Shown here piece after piece: positions 1 to 6,053 of a stretch of 6,201 nt of DNA. The position numbers and the translations under genes were made by a program. The notes beneath the pieces were generated by a model that saw nothing but the letters and a program-made list of their open reading frames with translations, had not been told where the DNA came from and did no database searches. Position 1 is the stretch's first letter. Every line of letters starts with the position of its first letter. The DNA is from Sulfuricurvum sp. IAE1 (lineage in GTDB: Bacteria; Campylobacterota; Campylobacteria; Campylobacterales; Sulfurimonadaceae), in contig CAMBHX010000095.1 of NCBI GenBank assembly GCA_945867285.1, positions 1 to 6,201 of the forward strand. Direction: 5' to 3'.

Positions 1-158
1 AGAATGCTATCAATACAGCTGCAGATTTTAATGCCGCAGCTAGCAAATTTGACATCATCAATATTCAAAGTGCAAAAGCATCTGACTTTAGTGTAGATAG
101 TAGTAATAATCAAGTTACATTCGCAAATTCAGTCACTGGATATGGTCTTCCCCAATAA
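1..158 (+). CDS. C-terminal end of an unrecognised protein (5' partial)
   Basis: An open frame enters from the left edge (first full codon at 3) and ends at a TAA at 156-158, giving the last 51 residues of a protein that finishes ...TGYGLPQ. The visible part is rich in Ala, Asn, Ser, Asp and Thr, has no Cys, and has no hydrophobic segment. Such composition is common in secreted, surface or filament-type bacterial proteins, but I recognise no family. The frame is supported because the other two + frames hit stops early and because a strong terminator hairpin follows at 217-258. Function cannot be given from this fragment. Confidence 0.6.
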   Translation, partial: NAINTAADFNAAASKFDIINIQSAKASDFSVDSSNNQVTFANSVTGYGLPQ

Positions 159-216
159 TTCCATACCAAATTAGACAACAAGCCGATTTGCTCTATAATT
201 AGGTACTTTAAAGCGA

Positions 217-258
217 AAAAGTCACACCAAAAACTTTCACCTATCGGGTGTGACTTTT
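217..258 (+). terminator. Strong hairpin terminator after the left-edge gene
   Basis: A perfect 12-bp inverted repeat: AAAAGTCACACC at 217-228 pairs with GGTGTGACTTTT at 247-258 around an 18-nt loop. The arms end in an A-run on the left and a T-run on the right, so it resembles a Rho-independent terminator for the gene ending at 158. It could also work on the other strand. It sits between that gene and the kinase fragment, which argues against the two being one transcript. Confidence 0.75.
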
Positions 259-325
259 CCTAACTTGGACTTCAATTATGCCCCAAATAATATGAAATTT
301 CCAACTTGAATCCACAAACGAAAAG

Positions 326-859
326 TTGACACCTAGAACAGGTATAACCATATTTGGAGAGTATCTCAAAGGGATGAACCTTGAGACACTTTGCAACACA
401 AATCTTCCATTAGATCAGATTGATGCTGTCAATAATGCATTAAAAATGTGTTCACAACGGATTAAAAAACGTTCCGTCGAAGTTGAGGTTATAGTATCTC
501 CGACCCAAAAAATTCAAGGAACATTAGAAGAAATGGTTCATATCTTTATTAATTTGATCAATAATGCGATCGATGCGTATGAAGACAATAATAAACTTGG
601 GCTTTTATTATCATTTCGAAGCTATGAAAATAAAGACAATCTGATTATTGAGATGCAAGACAACGCTGGAGGAATAATGCAAACAAATCTTTCCAAGATA
701 TTTAATCCCTATTTTTCGACTAAAGGATCAAAACATGGAACAGGAATCGGTCTTTATATCGTAGAAAGGACAATCAGAGAGTATTTCAACGGAGAAATTA
801 GTGTCAGCAATATCAATAATGGAGCCCTTTTTTCCATTAGTGTTCCAAAAGTGATCTAA
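326..859 (+). CDS. Histidine-kinase ATPase domain lacking its N-terminal part (probable truncated gene)
   Basis: The 177-residue product is an HATPase_c (GHKL) domain with all ATP-binding boxes. The N box is at residues 68-85 (EEMVHIFINLINNAIDAY), the G1 box is DNAGGI at 112-117, the F box is IFNPYFSTK at 125-133, and the G2 box is GTGIGLYI at 138-145. This is typical of sensor histidine kinases, which use this domain to bind ATP and phosphorylate a His in a preceding DHp domain. Here there is no DHp His, sensor, membrane segment or HAMP region; the only histidines lie inside the ATPase domain. The frame is open only back to 296 (TGA at 293) and the first possible start is the TTG at 326, with no convincing ribosome site; an ATG at 374 is an alternative. 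It is therefore probably the 3' remnant of a kinase gene whose 5' part was lost. A stand-alone GHKL protein is less likely because the F box is of histidine-kinase type. No response regulator is adjacent. Confidence 0.7.
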   Translation: MTPRTGITIFGEYLKGMNLETLCNTNLPLDQIDAVNNALKMCSQRIKKRSVEVEVIVSPTQKIQGTLEEMVHIFINLINNAIDAYEDNNKLGLLLSFRSYENKDNLIIEMQDNAGGIMQTNLSKIFNPYFSTKGSKHGTGIGLYIVERTIREYFNGEISVSNINNGALFSISVPKVI

Positions 860-924
860 ACTAAGACAATGATTATTAATTCACATTAAAAGAAACTTAT
901 TTACTAGTTTAGAGCTAATGGCTA

Positions 925-933
925 TGATATACT
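925..933 (+). promoter_or_regulatory. Extended -10 promoter of the CinA-like gene
   Basis: TGaTATACT at 925-933 is a near-consensus extended -10. Its predicted start point, about 7 nt downstream, falls on or next to the ATG at 941. An overlapping alternative is TTTACT (900-905), a 17-nt spacer and TATGAT (923-928), with initiation near 935. Both give a 5' leader of 0 to 6 nt, and 934-940 (TTCTCTC) holds no ribosome binding site. Confidence 0.5.
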
Positions 934-940
934 TTCTCTC

Positions 941-1684
941 ATGAAAACACCACACTTTTATGCTGTTATTATCGGTTCTGAAATTCTCAATGGAAGGCGA
1001 GAGGATAAACATTTCACCTTTGTACGAGATGCACTTTTGGCTCATGGTCATGTTTTATTTTCAACCTTTATCATCAAAGATGATCCCAAGCTTATTGCAA
1101 ATACGTTTTTATTAGTCAAAAATGATCCTCACGCAGTATTGTTTAGTTTTGGCGGTATTGGCTCAACACCGGATGACTTGACGCGTCAAATTGCCAGTGA
1201 TATCTTTGACAATGGTGTTTTAATACGCCATGAGAAATTTTATGGGGATATACTCGAACGTTTTGGCGAAAAAGCCTTCCCTTATCGTATCAATATGGCG
1301 CAACTACCTAAAAACTCCGCCCTACTTCGTAATCCTATCAATAATATGTCAGGTTTTTATCTCGAAAATCGCTACTTTTTTATGCCAGGTTTCCCAGAAA
1401 TGTCTCATGCAATGGTCAATGAGGCACTGGAAAAGTTTTATCCTGCAGGTGAGTATATCTATCGAAAAACACTATTAGCACAAACGTCCGAAGAGACACT
1501 GATGGGAGTCATGGAGAAATTGGATAAAGAGGTTGATTTATCATCATTACCCATGTTAAATGGTGGAAATCCAAGTGTCGAGATTTCAGTCTCTTCGATA
1601 AACAAAGAGCTATGTGAAAAAAGCTTTTATCTATTTGAATCAGATTTGCAACAAAAATCAATCAAGTATAAGATTCTAATTTAA
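941..1684 (+). CDS. CinA-like molybdopterin-binding domain protein
   Basis: The 247-residue protein matches the MoCF_biosynth/CinA N-terminal fold. The first strand and loop is IIGSEILNGRR (residues 10-20), the family signature GGIGSTPDDLTRQ lies at 71-83, and the later motif NMAQLPKNSALLRNP...GFYLENRYFFMPGFPEM covers about 118-154. CinA-family proteins with this domain act in the cytoplasm, and some hydrolyse ADP-ribose or related nucleotides; the C-terminal NMN deamidase domain of full CinA (about 400 residues) is absent. The last 90 residues are not a deamidase and have no clear motif. The protein is complete for a single-domain version. The ATG at 941 starts just before the conserved first strand, so a later start would cut the fold. 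The substrate cannot be told; a link to competence or to molybdenum cofactor would be guesswork. The stop is 7 bp from the converging ankyrin gene. Confidence 0.85.
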   Translation: MKTPHFYAVIIGSEILNGRREDKHFTFVRDALLAHGHVLFSTFIIKDDPKLIANTFLLVKNDPHAVLFSFGGIGSTPDDLTRQIASDIFDNGVLIRHEKFYGDILERFGEKAFPYRINMAQLPKNSALLRNPINNMSGFYLENRYFFMPGFPEMSHAMVNEALEKFYPAGEYIYRKTLLAQTSEETLMGVMEKLDKEVDLSSLPMLNGGNPSVEISVSSINKELCEKSFYLFESDLQQKSIKYKILI

Positions 1685-1691
1685 AATTATT

Positions 1692-2198
1692 TTACTCTGA
1701 ATCTTGATTACACTCAATAGCCTTTTGCAATAGCTGCAATATAGCTGTCTTGCGCATTTTTCGTGCAAAATCCAATGCGCTTAGACCATGACCATCTTGT
1801 TGTTGGACATTTACACCCAATTCTAAAAGTTTTTCAATAATTGCAGTACGTCCATAACAAACAGCCCCCATTAGAGCAGTAAAACCGCTACGTCTGGTTG
1901 AAGAGTTGACATCAAATCCTAGGGCTATTAGTTTTTCAATAATAAAAAGATTATTATACGTCACTGCTACATCAAAAACACTCACACCCTCCTCATCATA
2001 ATGAAACAAATCAGCATTATTATCAATAAGAAGTTCTAAGATTTCAGTATCGCACCTATAACGCAAAGCAAAACAAATAACAGATTCACCATTTTCTTCA
2101 CATTTATTAGAGTTTCCACCACTTTTCAAGTACTGTTTAATCCCCAAGTAATTATTCGCTTTAAGCAACTCAATCCATTTTTCCATTGTTAAATCCAT
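1692..2198 (-). CDS. Ankyrin-repeat protein
   Basis: The 168-residue protein consists almost wholly of ankyrin repeats. An N-terminal helix pair (residues 5-30) is followed by about four repeats: NGESVICFALRYRCDTEILELLI (36-58), EGVSVFDVAVTYNNLFIIEKLI (70-91), SGFTALMGAVCYGRTAIIEKLL (104-125) and HGLSALDFARKMRKTAILQLLQ (137-158). The last three have the usual helix-turn-helix pattern with Asp/Asn-rich beta turns between repeats. There is no signal peptide or membrane segment, so it is probably a cytoplasmic protein-binding module; the partner is unknown. Two in-frame ATGs (2198 and 2186) compete; neither has a good ribosome site, and I chose the first because it follows an extended -10 closely. 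The gene converges on the CinA-like gene and is divergent from dapD. Confidence 0.85.
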   Translation of the reverse strand: MDLTMEKWIELLKANNYLGIKQYLKSGGNSNKCEENGESVICFALRYRCDTEILELLIDNNADLFHYDEEGVSVFDVAVTYNNLFIIEKLIALGFDVNSSTRRSGFTALMGAVCYGRTAIIEKLLELGVNVQQQDGHGLSALDFARKMRKTAILQLLQKAIECNQDSE

Positions 2199-2213
2199 TG
2201 TAATTTAATGCGC

Positions 2214-2222
2214 AGTATAACA
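2214..2222 (-). promoter_or_regulatory. Extended -10 promoter of the ankyrin gene
   Basis: Read on the - strand, this is TGtTATACT, an extended -10 with no recognisable -35 at the usual distance. Transcription should begin near 2207, giving a leader of only about 9 nt before the ATG at 2198. Confidence 0.45.
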
Positions 2223-2253
2223 CAGACCTTTAAACTCCCTCACCACGCTCTTG

Positions 2254-2262
2254 TGATAAAAT
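2254..2262 (+). promoter_or_regulatory. Extended -10 promoter of dapD
   Basis: TGaTAAAAT is an extended -10 with five of six matches in the hexamer. Initiation near 2269 would give a 25-nt leader. A weak ribosome site, AAGCGAG at 2282-2288, lies 5 nt before the ATG at 2294. No good -35 is present. The element is divergent from, and about 35 bp away from, the ankyrin promoter. Confidence 0.5.
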
Positions 2263-2293
2263 TTCGGCTTAATTTTACAATAAGCGAGTTTTT

Positions 2294-3490
2294 ATGACAC
2301 TAATCGAAACTGAAAGCTCTTTCAAAGAGCAGATAGCGCAAATTCAAAGTATTCAAGGGTACAAAAATCCTTTAGCATTTGGAATTTGTCGTATTGATTT
2401 TGGACAACTTGATAGCTCCAAAATACTTCAAGCCACCTACCCTCACATCAACTGGAATGAAAATTTTGGAAGCGCTGCTATTTTTATCCAAAATGCTAAA
2501 GAGCAAGGATTCACAATAGATTTTACTGCCAATGAAGTCATTATTCCTGTTAACACCGCATTTCTAGAAGGGTGTCTCAATGCTTTTACCCCCTATGCAG
2601 ATGAAGCTTACGGCGATGCACATAAAAATATCCAAGTTGTATCAGCACTATACAATCAGATCAAAGAAAATGGTATGCGTGATGGCGAATTTCGTCTCGT
2701 AATGCTCTTTGATGATGTTGCATGTCAAAGTGTTGAGGGAACATATCTCAAGCTTACTGCACTCTCAAATTCCAAAGTAGCCCTTCGGTCACTCAATCTC
2801 AATGGTGCTTTTGGAGCATTACACAACTGTGCATGGAGCGATGGACAACCAATCGAACTAGAATGGTTACGTGAAAATGAAATTGAACTCAAATTTGCCA
2901 ATGAATATCCAAAAATCGATTTTGTCGATAAATTTCCTCGCTACTTACAGCACGTTATTCCAACAAATAATACTCGAATACTAGATGATTCAAAAGTACG
3001 CTTTGGAGCACAATTACATGCAGGCACTACGGTTATGCCAGGAGCTAGTTACATCAACTTCAACGCAGGAACTACAGGTGTAAGTATGGTAGAAGGTCGT
3101 ATCTCTAGCAGTGCTATCGTAGGTGATGGCTCTGATGTTGGTGGCGGCGCTTCTATCCTTGGAGTTTTGAGCGGTACAGATGGGATTCCTGTCACGATAG
3201 GTAAAAATACTCTCTTGGGTGCTAATTCAGTTACTGGTATCGCACTAGGGGATGGCTGTATCGTAGATGCTGGTATTGCAGTTCTAGCTGGGACAAAATT
3301 TGCAGTAAGTAGCGATGAGCTCTCCAAAATCCAAGAAGCAAACCCCACTGCAACATTACAAGGAACAAACTTCAAAGGAAAAGATTTGGTCGCCCTTAAT
3401 GGTATCCATTATCGTCAAGATTCTACTACAGGACAACTTATGATCCGTCGTTCAACGCGTGAAGTAAAACTCAACGCACAACTGCATTAA
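2294..3490 (+). CDS. dapD: Tetrahydrodipicolinate N-succinyltransferase (DapD)
   Basis: This enzyme transfers succinyl from succinyl-CoA to tetrahydrodipicolinate in the succinylase branch of the diaminopimelate/lysine pathway, supplying lysine and meso-DAP for peptidoglycan in the cytoplasm. The 398-residue product has a long N-terminal domain (about 1-225). A left-handed beta-helix of hexapeptide repeats follows, about 230-335, running from VRFGAQLHAGTTVMPGASYINFNAGT through VEGRISSSAIVGDGSDVGGGASILGVL to TIGKNTLLGANSVTGIALGDGCIVDAGIAVLAGTKF. The C-terminal tail ends at LNAQLH. The Gly-rich SDVGGGASILGVLSG segment is typical of DapD. It is longer than the roughly 275-residue E. coli enzyme, as is usual for the DapD type found in Campylobacterota and some other bacteria; family trimer formation is known, not seen here. 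The ATG at 2294 opens the N-terminal domain. No other dap gene is adjacent. Confidence 0.93.
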   Translation: MTLIETESSFKEQIAQIQSIQGYKNPLAFGICRIDFGQLDSSKILQATYPHINWNENFGSAAIFIQNAKEQGFTIDFTANEVIIPVNTAFLEGCLNAFTPYADEAYGDAHKNIQVVSALYNQIKENGMRDGEFRLVMLFDDVACQSVEGTYLKLTALSNSKVALRSLNLNGAFGALHNCAWSDGQPIELEWLRENEIELKFANEYPKIDFVDKFPRYLQHVIPTNNTRILDDSKVRFGAQLHAGTTVMPGASYINFNAGTTGVSMVEGRISSSAIVGDGSDVGGGASILGVLSGTDGIPVTIGKNTLLGANSVTGIALGDGCIVDAGIAVLAGTKFAVSSDELSKIQEANPTATLQGTNFKGKDLVALNGIHYRQDSTTGQLMIRRSTREVKLNAQLH

Positions 3491-3498
3491 TTTATCTA

Positions 3499-3520
3499 TA
3501 CGCCTCTTTTTTAAGGCGTA
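3499..3520 (+). terminator. Possible hairpin terminator after dapD
   Basis: TACGCCT (3499-3505) pairs perfectly with AGGCGTA (3514-3520) around a loop that contains six T residues. The T-run is in the loop, not after the stem, so it is not a classic Rho-independent terminator. The right arm can alternatively pair downstream, as AAGGC (3513-3517) with GCCTT (3523-3527), so the two hairpins exclude each other. Confidence 0.35.
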
Positions 3521-3551
3521 CAGCCTTATACTTCATTATCTATCTAAACAT

Positions 3552-3557
3552 AAGAGG
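3552..3557 (+). promoter_or_regulatory. Ribosome binding site that decides the start at 3566
   Basis: AAGAGG lies 8 nt before the tandem ATGATG at 3566-3571. Because the longer GTG-initiated frame would begin inside this site, it favours the ATG start. Confidence 0.65.
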
Positions 3558-3565
3558 TGGTTATC

Positions 3566-3871
3566 ATGATGAGCTCAAATATATCATCAATACTTTCCCA
3601 TCAGACATTTATGAACACCAGTGCTCATAATATTGCCAACGTCAACACTGATGGATTTATTCCCCAAAATACCACTATTCAAGAAAATAGTAACAACTCG
3701 ACTAAAGCTGTCACTTCTAAGGCTACTGACACACTTAGCAAAACATCACAGACTAATTTGACCAAAGAAATAACTGATCAAATAGCTATTGAAAAAGTCA
3801 CCAAAGCAGACGTAGTTGCACTGCGAGCGCAAGATGAAATGTTAGGATCACTCTTAGATATTAAAGCTTAG
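3566..3871 (+). CDS. Small flagellar rod/hook-like protein
   Basis: The 101-residue product carries an N-terminal motif, HQTFMNTSAHNIANVNTDGF (about residues 13-32), matching the N-terminal signature of flagellar rod and hook proteins (FlgB/C/E/F/G; consensus with ANNIANxxTxGF). Its C-terminal end, VVALRAQDEMLGSLLDIKA, resembles the C-terminal helix of hook protein FlgE. Between them is only a Ser/Thr/Asn-rich linker of about 40 residues, with none of the beta-domains of a full hook (400 residues or more) or distal rod protein. In flagellar axial proteins the two ends form the coiled-coil core of the filament, so it could be a minor axial or junction component; its role is unknown. No other flagellar gene is in the window. 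Start: AAGAGG at 3552-3557 lies 8 nt before the ATG at 3566. A GTG at 3557 overlaps this ribosome site and is unlikely; the ATG at 3569 is the other option. Confidence 0.75.
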   Translation: MMSSNISSILSHQTFMNTSAHNIANVNTDGFIPQNTTIQENSNNSTKAVTSKATDTLSKTSQTNLTKEITDQIAIEKVTKADVVALRAQDEMLGSLLDIKA

Positions 3872-3878
3872 AGTTTTT
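3851..3878 (+). terminator. Weak hairpin terminator overlapping the end of the flagellar-like gene
   Basis: CTCT(T)AG at 3851-3857 can pair with CT(T)AGAG at 3867-3873, with one internal mismatch and a 9-nt loop, and is followed directly by five T residues (3874-3878). The stem includes the stop codon. It lies in the tail-to-tail junction with the NlpC/P60 gene, which ends 13 bp further on. Confidence 0.35.
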
Positions 3879-3884
3879 CTCCTC

Positions 3885-5336
3885 TTATTTTTGAACCAAT
3901 ACACTTGGCGTCCGTGTGAATATATTCATGCTTATGATAGTATTCAAAAGCATGTTTTCAGAATCAAAATTTTCAACTTCACTACCTAATTCCAACGTAC
4001 TTACGACGGCACGTCCTACAATGACCCTCCCCTTTATCCCCATCTTATCTTTGGTACGAATTCCCCAAATATTATGCATAACAAGTACCGTATCATCTAC
4101 TGTACCTACATATAAAAGAACGTGACCTTTTTTATAAATAATAGTCTCAAAAGGTAGCCCTTTTTCTTTTATGGTCATTAGTTTTTGAGTATTATTCATA
4201 TCTTTAAAAGAAATGATTTCCCCTTTTTTGGCTTGTTGTGCAGAATTACGTGGTAACCATATTCCAAAAGGTGTCATATAATCACGAATCATCGAAGAAC
4301 AATCTCTCTCCTCATACATCTCCCCCCATCCATAGGTATTTTTAAGCAACTGATTACCTATTTTGACTAAATCATTTTTATTAATTAGCTGTATTCCAAC
4401 ATGTGCACTTTGTTTTGGAATCAATGTTTCCCTTGTATTACCGCTTCCATCAATATACAAAGCCGATACGGTTGTATTATTTTCATGTGATAAAGGTAGT
4501 ACCATTCCAATACGTGAATAAGCAACAAATTTATTTTGATTGTCTCGCAAAGCAACCCCATCTTCGGTAATAAAAACTTTTTCTTTGTTTTGAAAAAGAT
4601 TACTTTGCTCAGGGGTAATCATTGAAATTCCGCTCGCTTCAACCCACCCAGACGCATTATTACTAAAGACATAAGCCCAAGAACCATCGAGTGAATAATG
4701 TGAAAGGAATAATGGTTCATTAAACGAAACACTGTTGTTTTGTAGCATATCAAAGGGGTAACCATTACCAGGCTTGGTAGGATTTTTATAGAGAGGTTTT
4801 TGGGTAGGAAAAACTCGAACACTCATCCAACGCAGTGCAATCGCAGGCTTGCTGATACTACCAAAGGATTTAAAATCACTTTGTTCACCCATTTTAAGAA
4901 ACCACTCTTTAGGAATTGGTTTTAAATTACTCCCATATCCGGCATTATAGGCATTTATTGGCCATGACGCCTCTTTGACACCGATAGGAACCGCAACATA
5001 TCTCCATGGACGATAATAATGATACTGAAATGTTTTTTGGATTTCATAGGTACTATTTTGATCCTCACCATAATAGCCTGCATACGTGTCAATATTTTGC
5101 GCAAAACGATCAAGATCTACTATTTTTTGACCCGTAATAACTCCAACTTCTTCATCTTCCTTGTCAAGATATTGATTATTTTTAGTAGTAATACTTTTAG
5201 AATCACTACTAATAAGAGAGGGGGGAGGTAAAAGTAATGGTGATAGAGTAGAAGAGGTAGAAATTGTTGGCGATGGTGTACATCCCCCAAACCACACTAC
5301 TAAAGCTATAATACTAATTTGACCATACATACTCAT
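3885..5336 (-). CDS. NlpC/P60 peptidoglycan endopeptidase, SH3-domain lipoprotein
   Basis: The 483-residue protein starts with a hydrophobic stretch ending at Cys19 (ALVVWFGGC), a plausible lipobox, then a Ser/Thr/Pro-rich low-complexity linker to about residue 55. Next come an N-terminal stabilising domain (about 70-160, with YHYYRPWRY), a first SH3b (about 165-235, RWMSVRVFPTQKPLY...WAYVFSNNASGWVEAS), a second SH3b (about 253-310), and the C40 cysteine peptidase domain (about 323-450). Catalytic residues are visible: Cys346 in ERDCSSM, His405 in KKGHVLLYVG and His421 in VMHNIWG. This order is that of YkfC/DVU_0896-type enzymes, which cut gamma-D-Glu to diamino-acid bonds in wall peptides; here it would act in the periplasm, anchored to a membrane. 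Start: the - strand AAGGGA formed at the upstream stop codon lies 7 nt before the ATG at 5336. GTG 5357 and TTG 5354 would overlap the repressor gene but would add a Lys to the otherwise uncharged N-region. The last 30 residues, after the peptidase domain, match nothing I know. Confidence 0.88.
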   Translation of the reverse strand: MSMYGQISIIALVVWFGGCTPSPTISTSSTLSPLLLPPPSLISSDSKSITTKNNQYLDKEDEEVGVITGQKIVDLDRFAQNIDTYAGYYGEDQNSTYEIQKTFQYHYYRPWRYVAVPIGVKEASWPINAYNAGYGSNLKPIPKEWFLKMGEQSDFKSFGSISKPAIALRWMSVRVFPTQKPLYKNPTKPGNGYPFDMLQNNSVSFNEPLFLSHYSLDGSWAYVFSNNASGWVEASGISMITPEQSNLFQNKEKVFITEDGVALRDNQNKFVAYSRIGMVLPLSHENNTTVSALYIDGSGNTRETLIPKQSAHVGIQLINKNDLVKIGNQLLKNTYGWGEMYEERDCSSMIRDYMTPFGIWLPRNSAQQAKKGEIISFKDMNNTQKLMTIKEKGLPFETIIYKKGHVLLYVGTVDDTVLVMHNIWGIRTKDKMGIKGRVIVGRAVVSTLELGSEVENFDSENMLLNTIISMNIFTRTPSVLVQK

Positions 5337-5348
5337 ACTTAATCCCTT
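5337..5348 (-). promoter_or_regulatory. Ribosome binding site at the repressor-peptidase junction
   Basis: On the - strand the repressor's TAA stop (5347-5349) runs into AAGGG (5344-5348), 7 nt before the peptidase ATG at 5336. The overlap of stop codon and ribosome site, with no room for a promoter or terminator, points to co-transcription and likely translational coupling. Confidence 0.65.
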
Positions 5349-6006
5349 AATCAACACACCCGAAGCGTCCTACCACACGACCAATGACTTCTACTTCGTC
5401 TCGTTTGGCAACAAATACAGGATAGTCTTTATTGTCTGAAATAATATCGAGTTTACCGTCAATTCTCACTTGAATACGCTTAATAAATAATCCATGTTCT
5501 GTACGGATGGTGAAAATCCCCCCTCGTCCCACATCTGTTTTTGAACGATTAATGAAAACGATATCATTATAACTAAAGGATGGCTCCATTGAATCACCCG
5601 ATACATTAATAGCTTCAATAAATCGTAATTCTCTTTCACCACCTAATGTTGCAATAAAATCTTCCCCAAGCATCAACGATTGAGACTCAAGCCGATCATT
5701 CTCGCTTCCACCTCCAGCAGATGCACTAACCCCAGAAAAATAGCGTACAGAATAAAATTTATTGGTAGGTTCTATGAGACTTTCGGGTGATTGCCCATAC
5801 AATAACCAATTAATCGCAATAGAACGTCTCGCACAAAAATCCAACAGTTCATTAAAAGGAATTTTATTTCTCTTTTTCATAGTAGCAAAATTCATTTGCG
5901 AAATATCCAACAGCGTTGCGACATCTTTGTCAAAAACTTTTCTATCAGTATACTCACCAGAAACAACATCTTTTATCGTTTCAACGATATCAAAAAAAGA
6001 TTTCAT
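5347..6006 (-). CDS. CI/LexA-like repressor with S24 self-cleavage domain
   Basis: The 219-residue protein has a phage CI-type HTH (PF07022-like) at about residues 26-73, recognised by FDKDVATLLDISQMNFATMKKR, then NKIPFNELLDFC and INWLLYGQ. A linker leads to a C-terminal S24/LexA-type domain (about 85-219). The self-cleavage elements are all visible: Ala97-Gly98 in SASAGGGS, nucleophile Ser139 in VSGDSMEP, and Lys176 in LFIKRIQ. The Ser-Lys spacing of 37 equals that of E. coli LexA. Such proteins bind operator DNA as dimers and, in known members, lose repression when RecA filaments on damaged DNA trigger autocleavage. Start: AGGAGG on the - strand (about 6010-6015) sits just before the ATG at 6006; a TTG at 6027 lies upstream of that site and is rejected. 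It is the first gene of an operon with the wall peptidase and is divergent from the gene at 6140. Its targets are inferred to be these two units. Confidence 0.9.
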   Translation of the reverse strand: MKSFFDIVETIKDVVSGEYTDRKVFDKDVATLLDISQMNFATMKKRNKIPFNELLDFCARRSIAINWLLYGQSPESLIEPTNKFYSVRYFSGVSASAGGGSENDRLESQSLMLGEDFIATLGGERELRFIEAINVSGDSMEPSFSYNDIVFINRSKTDVGRGGIFTIRTEHGLFIKRIQVRIDGKLDIISDNKDYPVFVAKRDEVEVIGRVVGRFGCVD

Positions 6007-6033
6007 AGCCCCTCCTGTATCTCTCAATACCTA

Positions 6034-6042
6034 ATTATGCCA
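6034..6042 (-). promoter_or_regulatory. Extended -10 promoter of the repressor-peptidase operon
   Basis: On the - strand this reads TGgCATAAT, an extended -10 with five of six hexamer matches. Initiation near 6027 would leave a leader of about 20 nt that contains the AGGAGG ribosome site. A perfect TTGACA on the - strand at 6061-6066 is 21 nt away, too far for a standard -35, but may still contribute or be part of an operator. Confidence 0.5.
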
Positions 6043-6053
6043 TATTTATTGTA

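Noticed and set aside
1230..1478. 82-codon + strand frame inside the CinA-like gene
   Set aside because: It is out of frame with a clear conserved domain and has no family resemblance.
3049..3375. 108-codon open frame on the - strand inside dapD
   Set aside because: It is fully opposite the beta-helix repeats of dapD; its Pro/Ser-rich product reflects the antisense of Gly/Ala-rich codons and it has no family match.
3916..5231. Open frames at 3916-4125, 5019-5231 (+) and 4619-4822 (-)
   Set aside because: All lie within the NlpC/P60 gene in other frames; the peptidase frame holds all conserved residues.
2294..5336. Functional link between dapD (makes meso-DAP) and the NlpC/P60 enzyme (cuts next to DAP)
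   Set aside because: They are on opposite strands, separated by another gene, with different promoters; nearness looks coincidental.
5762..6034. 90-codon + strand frame opposite the repressor gene
   Set aside because: It is antisense to a well-supported HTH/S24 gene, and its product has no recognisable motif.
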